A stretch of DNA of 51,379 nt. Origin: JAAYDK01 sp964543935 (GTDB lineage Bacteria > Spirochaetota > Spirochaetia > Sphaerochaetales > Sphaerochaetaceae). The notes beneath the pieces were generated by a model. That model made no database searches and was not told where the DNA came from. It worked only from the letters and a program-made list of their open reading frames with translations. Where the stretch lies: positions 1 through 51,379 of the forward strand of contig CAZJAK010000009.1 in NCBI GenBank assembly GCA_964543935.1, read 5' to 3'. Both the position numbers and the translations under genes were made by a program. Shown here piece after piece: positions 8,254-15,368 of the stretch. Numbering within the stretch: position 1 is the stretch's first letter; every line of letters starts with the position of its first letter.

Positions 8254-9243
8254 TTAGCTGGGGCGATTGGACAAGCGTATGAAGAGCTCGCGTAGTTGTC
8301 CTGCGACACGACTGTCGCTGAGGCATTCCAAATTGTGCAGGGCGCGATCGCGGTAGGCATTGCAAACCGCTGCAGACGCCTCGATACCGCCGAGTTCAAT
8401 GACTTTGGCGACAGCTTTGGCGGTGTCCTTGCTGTTCAATCGTCCGCTCTTGTCCATGAGCAAGGCTGCCAGCGGGCGCTTGCCATCGACATTACGCTCC
8501 CGTTCCAACGCCAAGATCAACGGTAGAGTGGGGATGCCGCATTGCAGGTCCCGACCGGTTTGCTTGCCAAGATCGTTGGCGTTGCCGATATAATCGAGCA
8601 TGTCGTCTTGGATTTGGAACGACATGCCGAACAAGTATCCGAACCGATGCATCAGTGCTTGGTCGGGCTTAGAGGCCTCGGCGGCCGCGGCCCCGGCATG
8701 GCAACTGAGGGCGAACAAAGCCGCCGTTTTGCCACCGATGCGGCGCATGTATGTGCTTTTAGTTATGAAAAAATCGTTTTGGCCGGCATCTTGGTCCAGT
8801 TCGCTTTCACATAACCGGCTGAAGGCAGCCGCCACGGTTGCCGCTTGAAGGTCCCCCGAACGATCGCTGACCAGCGAGATGGCCCGCGACAGCAGGTAGT
8901 CTCCGGCCAAGACAGCCTGTTTGGCACCGATGCGGGCGTACAAGGTCGGTAGTCCCCGCCTCGTCATGGCCATGTCGAGGATGTCGTCATGGATCAATGA
9001 GGCGAGATGGACCATCTCGATGATGCTCGCTGTCCTGAGGACACTATCCTTGGCAGTCTCCTTGCCAAGGCGGGCGGCGATGAGGACCAGGGCGGGACGA
9101 AGCATCTTCCCGCCCGATCCCACATGTGATACAAGCAACGGCCGGATGAAACCGTGCGACTTGTCGACGGAATCCTTGATTAATTCGCGTACGCGTTGAA
9201 GGTCGCTATCCAAGACAGGGTCGTTGCCCCAAAAATTCTCCAT
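8254..9243 (-). CDS. Long-chain polyprenyl diphosphate synthase (DmkB/HepT/IspB-like)
   Basis: A 329-residue trans-prenyltransferase that elongates isopentenyl units into the side chain of a (demethyl)menaquinone or related lipid. Both aspartate-rich motifs are intact: DDILD at 86-90 (first, followed by MTRRG) and DDMLD at 213-217 (second). The GGKMLRP substrate motif is at 44-50. Small residues before the first motif are consistent with a long product. The start codon lies 3 bases after the ndh2 stop, so the two genes are almost certainly co-transcribed. In Listeria-type flavin-based EET loci, a heptaprenyl diphosphate synthase (DmkB) supplies a dedicated quinone, and the neighbours here suggest the same role. 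A housekeeping role in undecaprenyl or quinone synthesis remains possible. Confidence 0.9.
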   Translation of the reverse strand: MENFWGNDPVLDSDLQRVRELIKDSVDKSHGFIRPLLVSHVGSGGKMLRPALVLIAARLGKETAKDSVLRTASIIEMVHLASLIHDDILDMAMTRRGLPTLYARIGAKQAVLAGDYLLSRAISLVSDRSGDLQAATVAAAFSRLCESELDQDAGQNDFFITKSTYMRRIGGKTAALFALSCHAGAAAAEASKPDQALMHRFGYLFGMSFQIQDDMLDYIGNANDLGKQTGRDLQCGIPTLPLILALERERNVDGKRPLAALLMDKSGRLNSKDTAKAVAKVIELGGIEASAAVCNAYRDRALHNLECLSDSRVAGQLRELFIRLSNRPS

Positions 9244-9246
9244 ACG

Positions 9247-11199
9247 TTATACCGAGGCACCCTTCTTGCGCGCTTCGCGCTTGGCCTTCTGCTTTTTGGT
9301 GAATTCGGGTTCACCCAGATAGAGGTAGGATTTCTTTGCCAGCGGGGTCTTGTTCCACAATCCCTTGATCCACGGCATGACCCAGTAGTCCAGGCCGAAG
9401 GCACGGCCAGCTCCACCGATCATGATGATCGAGACAGCCATGAACCACAGGATCTCTTTGCCTGCCATGGCTCCGATGAGGAACATGATCGACAGACCCA
9501 GCGACACGACCGCTGCCGGGGCGGTGAACAAACCACCGACCAAGCACAAACCGATGGCGACTTCGGCCAATACGATCACCACTTGGAACAGATAGGGGGC
9601 GCTTGCCACGAAGGTCTCGTTGATCCAGGTGAAGATGCCCAACGGTTCAGACAACAGCGGTGGTGCGAATTGCTTGACGGCAGTTGCCACAGCTTCTCCC
9701 GTCTCAGCTACTGCCAAGCTGGCGGAAGCGACTGCCTCGGTTGCAACCTCGGTAACGGCGGACACCGCTTCAACCACCTCGCCGGCTGCGTCTTTGACCG
9801 GACCCCAATACACTTTTCCACCGGTGGTGTCGGTCAACCAACCATCCACAATCTTGGTGATGCCTTCGATCAACCACATCACACCCAAGTACATGCGCAA
9901 GAATGTGGTCCAATAGGAGGGGACTTTATAAGCTGCCAAACCGCCGATGAGCGAGCGCCGGTCGCGGATCTCGAGGATCTCGTGCTTGAAGTAGGCCCAC
10001 ACCCCGTTCACCCCGCACACGCCAAATTGATAATACATGTTGATCATGTGCTTGATTGCTTGAGCGAAGAAGCCCGACAATGCCATGCCCATGTTATAGG
10101 AAACGGCGTAGCGTCCGCCGACTGAAACCATGTAGCCGTGGAAGTTGGACTTGAACGGTTTTACGGGCTGGGTTTTGAGGCCAAGCTCACCCCGGATCTT
10201 CTGGATGATGCCGTCTGCAGCAGTGGCTGCGGTCTGTTCGGCCGCCTCGACGATCTGCGGCAACGGCTTGCCATCTTCCATATACCAGATGCCGTCGCCA
10301 GCCAGGTAGACATTCTCGTAATCGAGTGACTGCATGAACTCGTTGACCCGTTTGCGGCCGACTTTCCCATCGGTCAGCGGCAACGAACTGCAAAACTGGG
10401 TACCCCTGATGCCGCACGTCCATACCAGGGTCTTGGTCTTGATGACCGTACCGTCCCTAGTGGTGAATCCTTCGGCATCGGCAGTGGTGATCAACGAATT
10501 AAGGCGGATCTCCACACCATGCTTCTGCATGTAGGCCACAGCCTTGTTGCGCGGACCTTCGGGAAGCATGTTGAGGATGCTGCCGAGCGCCTCGACGTTC
10601 ATCAGCTTGACCTCATTGTAATCGACCCCGTTCTCCTTGCAGAGGGTGGGCAACCACTCGATCAACTCGCCGACCAGTTCCACCCCCGTGAACCCGCCGC
10701 CCGCCACCACGAATGTCAGCAAGTGCGAACGTTTGACCGGGTCGAACTCGCGGGCGGCCTCTTTGACCGTTTCCTCGATATGGTTGCGGATACGCACGGC
10801 ATCCTCGATGCTCCACAGATAGAAAGCATGCTCTTTCACTCCGGGGATGTTGAAGTCGGTTGCTTCGGCTCCGGTGCTGATGAGCAACTGGTCGTACGGA
10901 TAGGTACCGAGCCGGCCTTTCAGGACCTGTTCTTTGAAATCAATGGCAAGGACCTCGTCATGGATGACGTTGACAGTCTTACCGGAGAAAATCCGGTCGA
11001 ACGAAATCTTCACCGACCCTTCCTCGACCCGGTTGCCGGCCACTTCGTGCAGCTCGGTCATGAGGATGTGCTCACGATGTTTGTCGATGAGGGTGATCTC
11101 GACCTGATCCTTCATGCGTTTGAACGCTTTGTGCAACCGTTTCGCGGCGTGGACACCAGCATAGCCTCCACCCAGGATCATGATGCGCTTTTTTTCCAT
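9247..11199 (-). CDS. Type II NADH dehydrogenase with C-terminal membrane (DoxX-like) extension
   Basis: A 650-residue fusion. Residues 1 to about 400 form a type II NADH:quinone oxidoreductase: FAD-binding GGGYAG at 10-15, NADH-binding VVAGGGFTGVELVGEL at 164-179, FAD motif VYLAGDG at 297-303, and the membrane-associating segment after 360. Residues 430-615 add several hydrophobic helices resembling DoxX, interrupted by an Ala/Val/Glu-rich insert at about 471-510, and end in a basic tail. Classical NDH-2 is near 400-450 residues; the extended form is known from EET-associated Ndh2 enzymes. The ATG at 11199 begins exactly at the FAD fold, although the frame stays open to 11328. It is divergent from the ApbE gene and co-directional with the prenyl synthase. 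Inferred role: passing electrons from NADH to a quinone pool dedicated to extracytoplasmic flavoproteins. Confidence 0.9.
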   Translation of the reverse strand: MEKKRIMILGGGYAGVHAAKRLHKAFKRMKDQVEITLIDKHREHILMTELHEVAGNRVEEGSVKISFDRIFSGKTVNVIHDEVLAIDFKEQVLKGRLGTYPYDQLLISTGAEATDFNIPGVKEHAFYLWSIEDAVRIRNHIEETVKEAAREFDPVKRSHLLTFVVAGGGFTGVELVGELIEWLPTLCKENGVDYNEVKLMNVEALGSILNMLPEGPRNKAVAYMQKHGVEIRLNSLITTADAEGFTTRDGTVIKTKTLVWTCGIRGTQFCSSLPLTDGKVGRKRVNEFMQSLDYENVYLAGDGIWYMEDGKPLPQIVEAAEQTAATAADGIIQKIRGELGLKTQPVKPFKSNFHGYMVSVGGRYAVSYNMGMALSGFFAQAIKHMINMYYQFGVCGVNGVWAYFKHEILEIRDRRSLIGGLAAYKVPSYWTTFLRMYLGVMWLIEGITKIVDGWLTDTTGGKVYWGPVKDAAGEVVEAVSAVTEVATEAVASASLAVAETGEAVATAVKQFAPPLLSEPLGIFTWINETFVASAPYLFQVVIVLAEVAIGLCLVGGLFTAPAAVVSLGLSIMFLIGAMAGKEILWFMAVSIIMIGGAGRAFGLDYWVMPWIKGLWNKTPLAKKSYLYLGEPEFTKKQKAKREARKKGASV

Positions 11200-11291
11200 A
11201 GTGTACGATTCTCCTCGAACCGCCGAAGCGGTTTTGTCATGCTCGTTGTCCCGTATCGCTTCCCGACTGGTTGCAATACCGTGTCGATTCA

Positions 11292-11304
11292 TCGCATAAT
11301 GCGA
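11292..11304. promoter_or_regulatory. Palindrome between divergent ndh2 and apbE genes
   Basis: TCGCAT-A-ATGCGA, a perfect 6-base-arm palindrome, lies 22 bases before the apbE ATG in the 127-base divergent region. It is a candidate regulator site serving both transcripts. Confidence 0.3.
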
Positions 11305-11326
11305 CAAGCCAGTAAACAGATATATC

Positions 11327-12406
11327 ATGAAACCAACTAAAAATTCAATTCGATTTGTTTTTATCGCAATACTTTTCCTGATTATTATCCCGGCAGGATG
11401 CCAAAAGGATGCTCAAAGCGTTACGGATCAACCGCTTGCCCGTTCCGAACTGCTTTTGGGAACGGTCTGCAAGATCACCATCTACGACAAACCCACCGAC
11501 AAAGCCTTCACAGCCGCCTTCGAACGCATTGCGCGCATCGAGGCCGAGATGACTCTTCATAGCGCCGACAGCGAGATAGCCCATGTGAACGCCAAGGCAG
11601 GCTTGGCTCCGGTTGCTGTATCCGACGATACCTTCGCCGTTATCAAAGAGGCCTTGCGGATTGCTGCATTGAGTTCAGGGGCGTTCGATCCCACCATCGG
11701 ACCGCTGGTCCAAGCCTGGGACATCGGAGGCGACAATCCCCGCAAACCCGCCCAAGAAGAGATCGACCGATTGGTCGGGCTTATCGATTGGCGCTTGGTG
11801 GTCCTGGACGAGAGGGCCAAAACGGTCTATCTGCCGAATAAGGGCATGGTTCTCGATTTGGGCGGCATTGCCAAAGGATATGCCGCCGACGAGGTGGCCG
11901 AGGTGTTGGCCGACCATGGAGTCAAGCGGGCCATCATCAACTTGGGAGGCAATGTGCTCACAGTCGGCCAGAAAGCTGACGGCAGCCCGTGGCGTATCGG
12001 AATCCAAAATCCCGATGAAGAGCGGGGCGGGTCGGCCTTGATACTCCAGCTCGATGCCACCTCATTGGTCACCAGCGGTCCCTACGAGCGCTATTTCGAT
12101 CTCGACGGAGTGCGTTACCACCACATCCTCAATCCCCGCAGTGGGTATCCGGTCGAATCAGACTTCACCAGCGTGAGCATCGTGATGGACTCCTCGTTCA
12201 CCGCCGATGCCCTGTCGACTGCAGTGTATTCATTGGGGCTTGAGCGCGGGATGGCTTTGATTGAATCGCTCGTAGGGGTCGAGGCGATATTCTTGACCAA
12301 CGACCACCGCATCCTCTATACCACTGGATTTGCCAACAGAACGATTCCATTCGAAATCAGCAACGAGTCGTATGCTCTGGCAGAAGGATACCGGTTGCCT
12401 CAGTAA
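11327..12406 (+). CDS. apbE: FAD:protein FMN transferase, ApbE/FmnB-like lipoprotein
   Basis: A 359-residue Mg-dependent flavin transferase that splits FAD and attaches FMN through a phosphoester bond to Ser or Thr of target proteins. The N-terminus is a lipoprotein signal with lipobox IPAGC, placing it outside the inner membrane. Family motifs: LGTVCKITIYD, SSGAFDPTIGPLVQAWDIG, the catalytic/FAD region DLGGIAKGYAADEV, INLGGNV, WRIGIQNP, and the C-terminal HHILNPRSGYPV. No Shine-Dalgarno is visible before the ATG. Its 3' end overlaps the converging EcfT-like gene by 7 bases. The likely substrate is the FMN-binding-repeat lipoprotein 1.6 kb downstream, which would make this the counterpart of Listeria FmnB. 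Confidence 0.93.
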   Translation: MKPTKNSIRFVFIAILFLIIIPAGCQKDAQSVTDQPLARSELLLGTVCKITIYDKPTDKAFTAAFERIARIEAEMTLHSADSEIAHVNAKAGLAPVAVSDDTFAVIKEALRIAALSSGAFDPTIGPLVQAWDIGGDNPRKPAQEEIDRLVGLIDWRLVVLDERAKTVYLPNKGMVLDLGGIAKGYAADEVAEVLADHGVKRAIINLGGNVLTVGQKADGSPWRIGIQNPDEERGGSALILQLDATSLVTSGPYERYFDLDGVRYHHILNPRSGYPVESDFTSVSIVMDSSFTADALSTAVYSLGLERGMALIESLVGVEAIFLTNDHRILYTTGFANRTIPFEISNESYALAEGYRLPQ

Positions 12407-13017
12407 GCCCAAGCTTCGATAAACTTTAGCCAACCGGTTGTCCCGAGGGTGAACAAGAGCCACATGCAGGCGATATGCAGCAGCGCTGCGGCAATCTCCT
12501 TTTGTGAAGCCGCCACAACCGGGGCCCCGCCGGCATCGAGACCCTCCTCTGTGTGATCGAAGGAGAGCAACAAGGTGTCGAGTGAAGCAAGGGGATGGCG
12601 CTTGTCGAAGCCCTCCCAGCGTTTGGTGATGCGGTCGAAGTAGGTGAACTGCAGCGAGAGCAACGCCCCCAACCGGCCGGGCAAGCGGGGCTTGCCTGTC
12701 ACCATGAACTGCGAAAGGTACAACATCCCGATAAGTGTCAATGCTTTACGGACTCCGATGAGCAAAGCTCCGGCGGTCACCGGGAAGGAAAACACGTTCA
12801 ACAGATGCAATCCGTTCGGTTGGAAGACATGTGCCGCCGTGACCGATAGCAGAACAATCAGGTTCGGCCCCAATTTGAAACGCCGACCGTACATCAGCGC
12901 CAACATGACAGCATAAGCCACTTGCAAGAATTGCGCACCAAGTGATTCTTGGAACAGCAGGGCAGGGAGCATGGCCAATCCGGCCAACAACCTTACATTG
13001 GCCCGGTCGAATTTCAT
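12400..13017 (-). CDS. EcfT-like membrane protein of the EET-type locus
   Basis: A 205-residue polytopic membrane protein with about five hydrophobic segments and a charged cytoplasmic loop (TKRWEGFDKRHPLASLD). The segment AGALLIGVRKALTLIGMLYL resembles the transmembrane component (EcfT/CbiQ) of energy-coupling factor importers, but the diagnostic coupling-helix Ala-Arg-Gly motifs are not clear, so the assignment is tentative. The start is set where the ATG overlaps the stop of the preceding Gx gene (ATGA); the frame is open for 38 more codons upstream. Translationally coupled to the Gx and NusG-II genes, it probably forms a complex with them. Confidence 0.65.
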   Translation of the reverse strand: MKFDRANVRLLAGLAMLPALLFQESLGAQFLQVAYAVMLALMYGRRFKLGPNLIVLLSVTAAHVFQPNGLHLLNVFSFPVTAGALLIGVRKALTLIGMLYLSQFMVTGKPRLPGRLGALLSLQFTYFDRITKRWEGFDKRHPLASLDTLLLSFDHTEEGLDAGGAPVVAASQKEIAAALLHIACMWLLFTLGTTGWLKFIEAWAY

Positions 13018-13547
13018 GCGGACTCCTTGGAAGCATACCATCGGGATGTCTCGATGAAGCGTTGGGCGAACAATCCCAAGATGACCGCCGTGATCAAACC
13101 CATCGTTAAAAACGGTGGGGCGATGAGCCATGCGCTACTGCCGAACATGATGAACCGCGACAGGACCAACTGGACGATGTTGCTCGCCATCGCTCCGGCC
13201 ACCCCGATACCGACCATCCCCAGATATCGAGCGAACCAAGCGTGCAGGGCGAACATCGTCAGCGCGCTCGCCACTGTCCCTCCTGCCGAAAAGAGGGCAA
13301 CATACGAGAAGATCGTTCCCGAAACCATCCCTTGACCCAAGAACTTGAGCAAGGCCAACACTGCGTATTCCTTCGGAGCCAAGATACCCAGACCGATCAT
13401 CAAGGGCAGGTTGGCCAGACCGATGCGCATGAACGGAACAGGTTTCGGAATGAGGTATTCGATGGTCGATAGAAAGAGGGTGAAGGCTGCCAACAACGCA
13501 ATCAAGTCGATCCGCATGGCACCCTGGCGCTCAGAACGAGACGGCAT
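13014..13547 (-). CDS. Gx transporter family membrane protein (Hpre_diP_synt_I, EetB-like)
   Basis: A 177-residue membrane protein with five to six helices, recognisable from IEYLIPKPVPFMRIGLANLP and LGQGMVSGTIFSYVALFSAGGT. The family is named heptaprenyl diphosphate synthase component I from old Bacillus work, but the fold resembles ECF substrate-binding subunits. Members sit beside NusG-domain-II proteins in EET loci (EetB/EetA). Start at 13547 is supported by GAGGGAGGTGTCG; it overlaps the preceding gene by 17 bases. With the EcfT-like partner it could import a flavin or quinone precursor, or act as the EetB-type membrane component. Function is not established. Confidence 0.8.
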   Translation of the reverse strand: MPSRSERQGAMRIDLIALLAAFTLFLSTIEYLIPKPVPFMRIGLANLPLMIGLGILAPKEYAVLALLKFLGQGMVSGTIFSYVALFSAGGTVASALTMFALHAWFARYLGMVGIGVAGAMASNIVQLVLSRFIMFGSSAWLIAPPFLTMGLITAVILGLFAQRFIETSRWYASKESA

Positions 13548-13905
13548 CGACACCTCCCTCACCTTCGGAGTCGCTCCCTTCAATCATGATGAACACATTG
13601 TTGGGCAGGCAGATGATCCATTCACCGGGATGCTTCTTCCATCCGGCAGCGACACAGACCTTGTTGCGGCAATCGGAGGAGGCAACATGGACTTGCGAGT
13701 CTTTGATCTCCACGACAGTATTGCCGGCTGGACCGCTGAAGGTCAAAGTGCGGTCCACCGCCACATCATAAACCCATGCTTGGGATCCAACCCTGACATG
13801 AACAGTCGGTGCCCCCGTCATGTTCCCATACGAGAAAAAACTGAGGGCGGTGATCGCAACTGAGAGGACAAGTACCACATAATCGCCCACACGGATCGAT
13901 TTCAT
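13531..13905 (-). CDS. NusG domain II-containing protein (EetA-like), N-terminal membrane anchor
   Basis: A 124-residue protein with one transmembrane anchor (residues 8-26) and an exported beta domain. The family signature is complete: SSDCRNKVCVAAGW with Cys79 and Cys84, and EWIICLPNNVFIMIEG with Cys99. Despite the name it is unrelated in role to transcription factor NusG. In EET loci this domain accompanies the Gx protein and is called EetA. The start at 13905 has no Shine-Dalgarno, but a promoter ends only 8 bases upstream, so the mRNA may be leaderless; the in-frame ATG at 13911 is the alternative. First gene of a three-gene, overlapping operon. Confidence 0.85.
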   Translation of the reverse strand: MKSIRVGDYVVLVLSVAITALSFFSYGNMTGAPTVHVRVGSQAWVYDVAVDRTLTFSGPAGNTVVEIKDSQVHVASSDCRNKVCVAAGWKKHPGEWIICLPNNVFIMIEGSDSEGEGGVDAVSF

Positions 13906-13913
13906 CGACATCC

Positions 13914-13942
13914 ATCGTACCAGCAAGCATACTTATTGTCAA
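13914..13942 (-). promoter_or_regulatory. Strong predicted promoter of the eetA-like operon
   Basis: Minus strand TTGACA (13937-13942), exact 17-base spacer, TACGAT (13914-13919). The predicted start point is at or next to the ATG at 13905, implying a leaderless or nearly leaderless transcript. Confidence 0.55.
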
Positions 13943-13968
13943 AGTGACCGATTCATCAGCCGAACCGA

Positions 13969-13997
13969 TTGCAGAAATTTACGATACATCATATATT
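13969..13997 (+). promoter_or_regulatory. Predicted promoter of the FMN-repeat lipoprotein gene
   Basis: TTGCAG (13969-13974), 17-base spacer, TATATT (13992-13997), about 57 bases before the chosen ATG. It stands back-to-back with the eetA-like promoter, with only 26 bases between the two -35 boxes, so one bound regulator could control both sides. Confidence 0.5.
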
Positions 13998-14054
13998 GTT
14001 CAACGGTCATCGGTATATAAGTATCGATTACAATTTACTAAGAGAGGAATGAAG

Positions 14055-15311
14055 ATGAAGAAACACATGATTCCGTCCATTATGGTAATACTGGCCGGAT
14101 TGTTGCTGTTGACAGTCGGCTGTGCCAAACAAGTTGCCACCCCGGCCGCCCCGGCTCCCGCTCCCGCTGTGGTGCCCACTGTGGCACCGGTTGCCCCCGC
14201 TGCTGTCGCCACCTATAAGGACGGCATCTATTTTGCTGCCGATGAGGCGTTTGCCTCTTCTGGTTGGAAAGAAGTCGTGACCATTGAGGTTAAGAACGGG
14301 AAAATCGCCAACGTCGATTGGAACGCTGTCAACCTCAACGGCACTGCCGACAAAAAGACGTACGACAAGGCCGGCAAGTACAACATGGTCAAGTTTGGCA
14401 AAGCCCAAGCCGAGTGGTACCAGCAAGCCGAGAAGGCTGAAGCTTATTTGATCGCTACCCAAGATCCTGCCAAGATCACCTATAAAGATGACCAAGGCCA
14501 TACCGACGACATCGCCGGGGTTTCGATCCATGTCAACGCCTTGTTTGACTTGGCCAAAAAAGCTTTGGCTGCCGGTCCCGTAGGTCGCGGACCGTATGCC
14601 GACGGGGCTTATTTCGCCATCGACGAGAGCTATCCCTCCTCCGGCTGGAAAGAATATGTCGCATTCACCGTCCTCAATGGCCGCATCGCTGCGGTGAACT
14701 GGAGTGCTGTCAACAAGACTGGCGACGACAAGAAGCCGTACGACAAGGCCGGCAAGTACAACATGGTCAAGTTCGGCAAAGCCGAGGCCTACTTGATCGC
14801 CACCCAAGATCCCAAGAAGATCACCTACAAGGATGATCAGGGTCACAGCGACGATATCGCTGGCGTCTCCATCCATGTCAACGCATTGTTCAATCTGGTC
14901 GAGAAGGCTTTGGCCGCAGGTCCGACCAAGCTTGGCAAGTATGCTGACGGCGGCTATTATGCCTCCGAGGATGCCTTTGCCAACGGGTGGAAGGGGTATG
15001 CATCCCTGTTCGTTTCCAACGGCAACATCGTCTCGGTCTACTGGAGTGCTCTCAACGAAGCCAACGAGGACAAGAAAGCCTACGACATGGCCGGCAAATA
15101 CAACATGGTCCAGTTCGGCAAGGCCCAAGCCGAGTGGTATGTGCAGGCTGAGAAAGCCGAAGCGTATCTGCTTTCGACCCAAGATCCCAAGAAGATCACC
15201 TTCAAGGATGAGGCCGGCCATACCGACGACATCGCCGGGGTTTCGATCCACGTCGGTGATTTCTATACGCTGGTGGAGAAAGCGCTCGCTGCTGGAGTCA
15301 AGAAGTATTGA
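14055..15311 (+). CDS. Lipoprotein with three FMN-binding repeats (PplA-like)
   Basis: A 418-residue lipoprotein: signal peptide with lipobox LTVGC (Cys23), an Ala/Pro/Val tether to residue 52, then three homologous FMN-binding-type domains (about 54-175, 181-290, 296-415). Each contains GKYNMV.FGKA, the block EAYL..TQDP.KITFKD, and the motif DDIAGVSIHV at 151-160, 266-275 and 391-400. This matches the ApbE target motif D-x-x-[ST]-G-[AV]-[ST], but the residue in the flavin acceptor place is serine (157, 272, 397), not threonine. Domain 2 lacks 11 residues (the AEWYQQAEK block) found in 1 and 3. Start at 14055 gives AGAGG with 7-base spacing; 14049 is the alternative. Inferred role: surface electron carrier like Listeria PplA, which has two such domains. 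Confidence 0.88.
   Translation: MKKHMIPSIMVILAGLLLLTVGCAKQVATPAAPAPAPAVVPTVAPVAPAAVATYKDGIYFAADEAFASSGWKEVVTIEVKNGKIANVDWNAVNLNGTADKKTYDKAGKYNMVKFGKAQAEWYQQAEKAEAYLIATQDPAKITYKDDQGHTDDIAGVSIHVNALFDLAKKALAAGPVGRGPYADGAYFAIDESYPSSGWKEYVAFTVLNGRIAAVNWSAVNKTGDDKKPYDKAGKYNMVKFGKAEAYLIATQDPKKITYKDDQGHSDDIAGVSIHVNALFNLVEKALAAGPTKLGKYADGGYYASEDAFANGWKGYASLFVSNGNIVSVYWSALNEANEDKKAYDMAGKYNMVQFGKAQAEWYVQAEKAEAYLLSTQDPKKITFKDEAGHTDDIAGVSIHVGDFYTLVEKALAAGVKKY
14214..15299 (+). repeat. Three in-gene tandem repeats encoding FMN-binding domains
   Basis: Units at about 14214-14579, 14595-14924 and 14940-15299. The blocks around GKYNMVKFGKA and DDIAGVSIHVNALF are nearly identical between units. Unit 2 has an in-frame 33-base deletion flanked in unit 1 by direct GCCGAG copies, which is typical of slippage or short-repeat recombination. 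Confidence 0.85.
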
Positions 15312-15332
15312 TCACTGTCCCGAATACACAAG

Positions 15333-15363
15333 AAAAATCCTGGTCTGAACGGCCAGGATTTTT
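15333..15363. terminator. Bidirectional Rho-independent terminator
   Basis: AAAAATCCTGG / CCAGGATTTTT with a 9-base loop, flanked by A-run and T-run, between the converging lipoprotein gene and cysK. It is a textbook two-way terminator. Confidence 0.9.
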
Positions 15364-15368
15364 CTTTG

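Noticed and set aside
12400..13131. Longer version of the EcfT-like protein starting at 13131
   Set aside because: The extra 38 residues would lie inside the Gx gene and look non-native; the ATG overlapping the Gx stop is the natural start.
14028..15251. A 407-codon open frame on the minus strand opposite the FMN lipoprotein
   Set aside because: It is the antisense of three similar repeats with high third-position GC, has repetitive Val/Gly/Asp composition and no ribosome-binding site; the plus-strand lipoprotein has clear domain motifs.
14214..15299. Regular repeats that could be taken for a CRISPR or minisatellite array
   Set aside because: Units are about 330-360 bases, in frame and encode protein domains; there are no short identical repeats with unique spacers.
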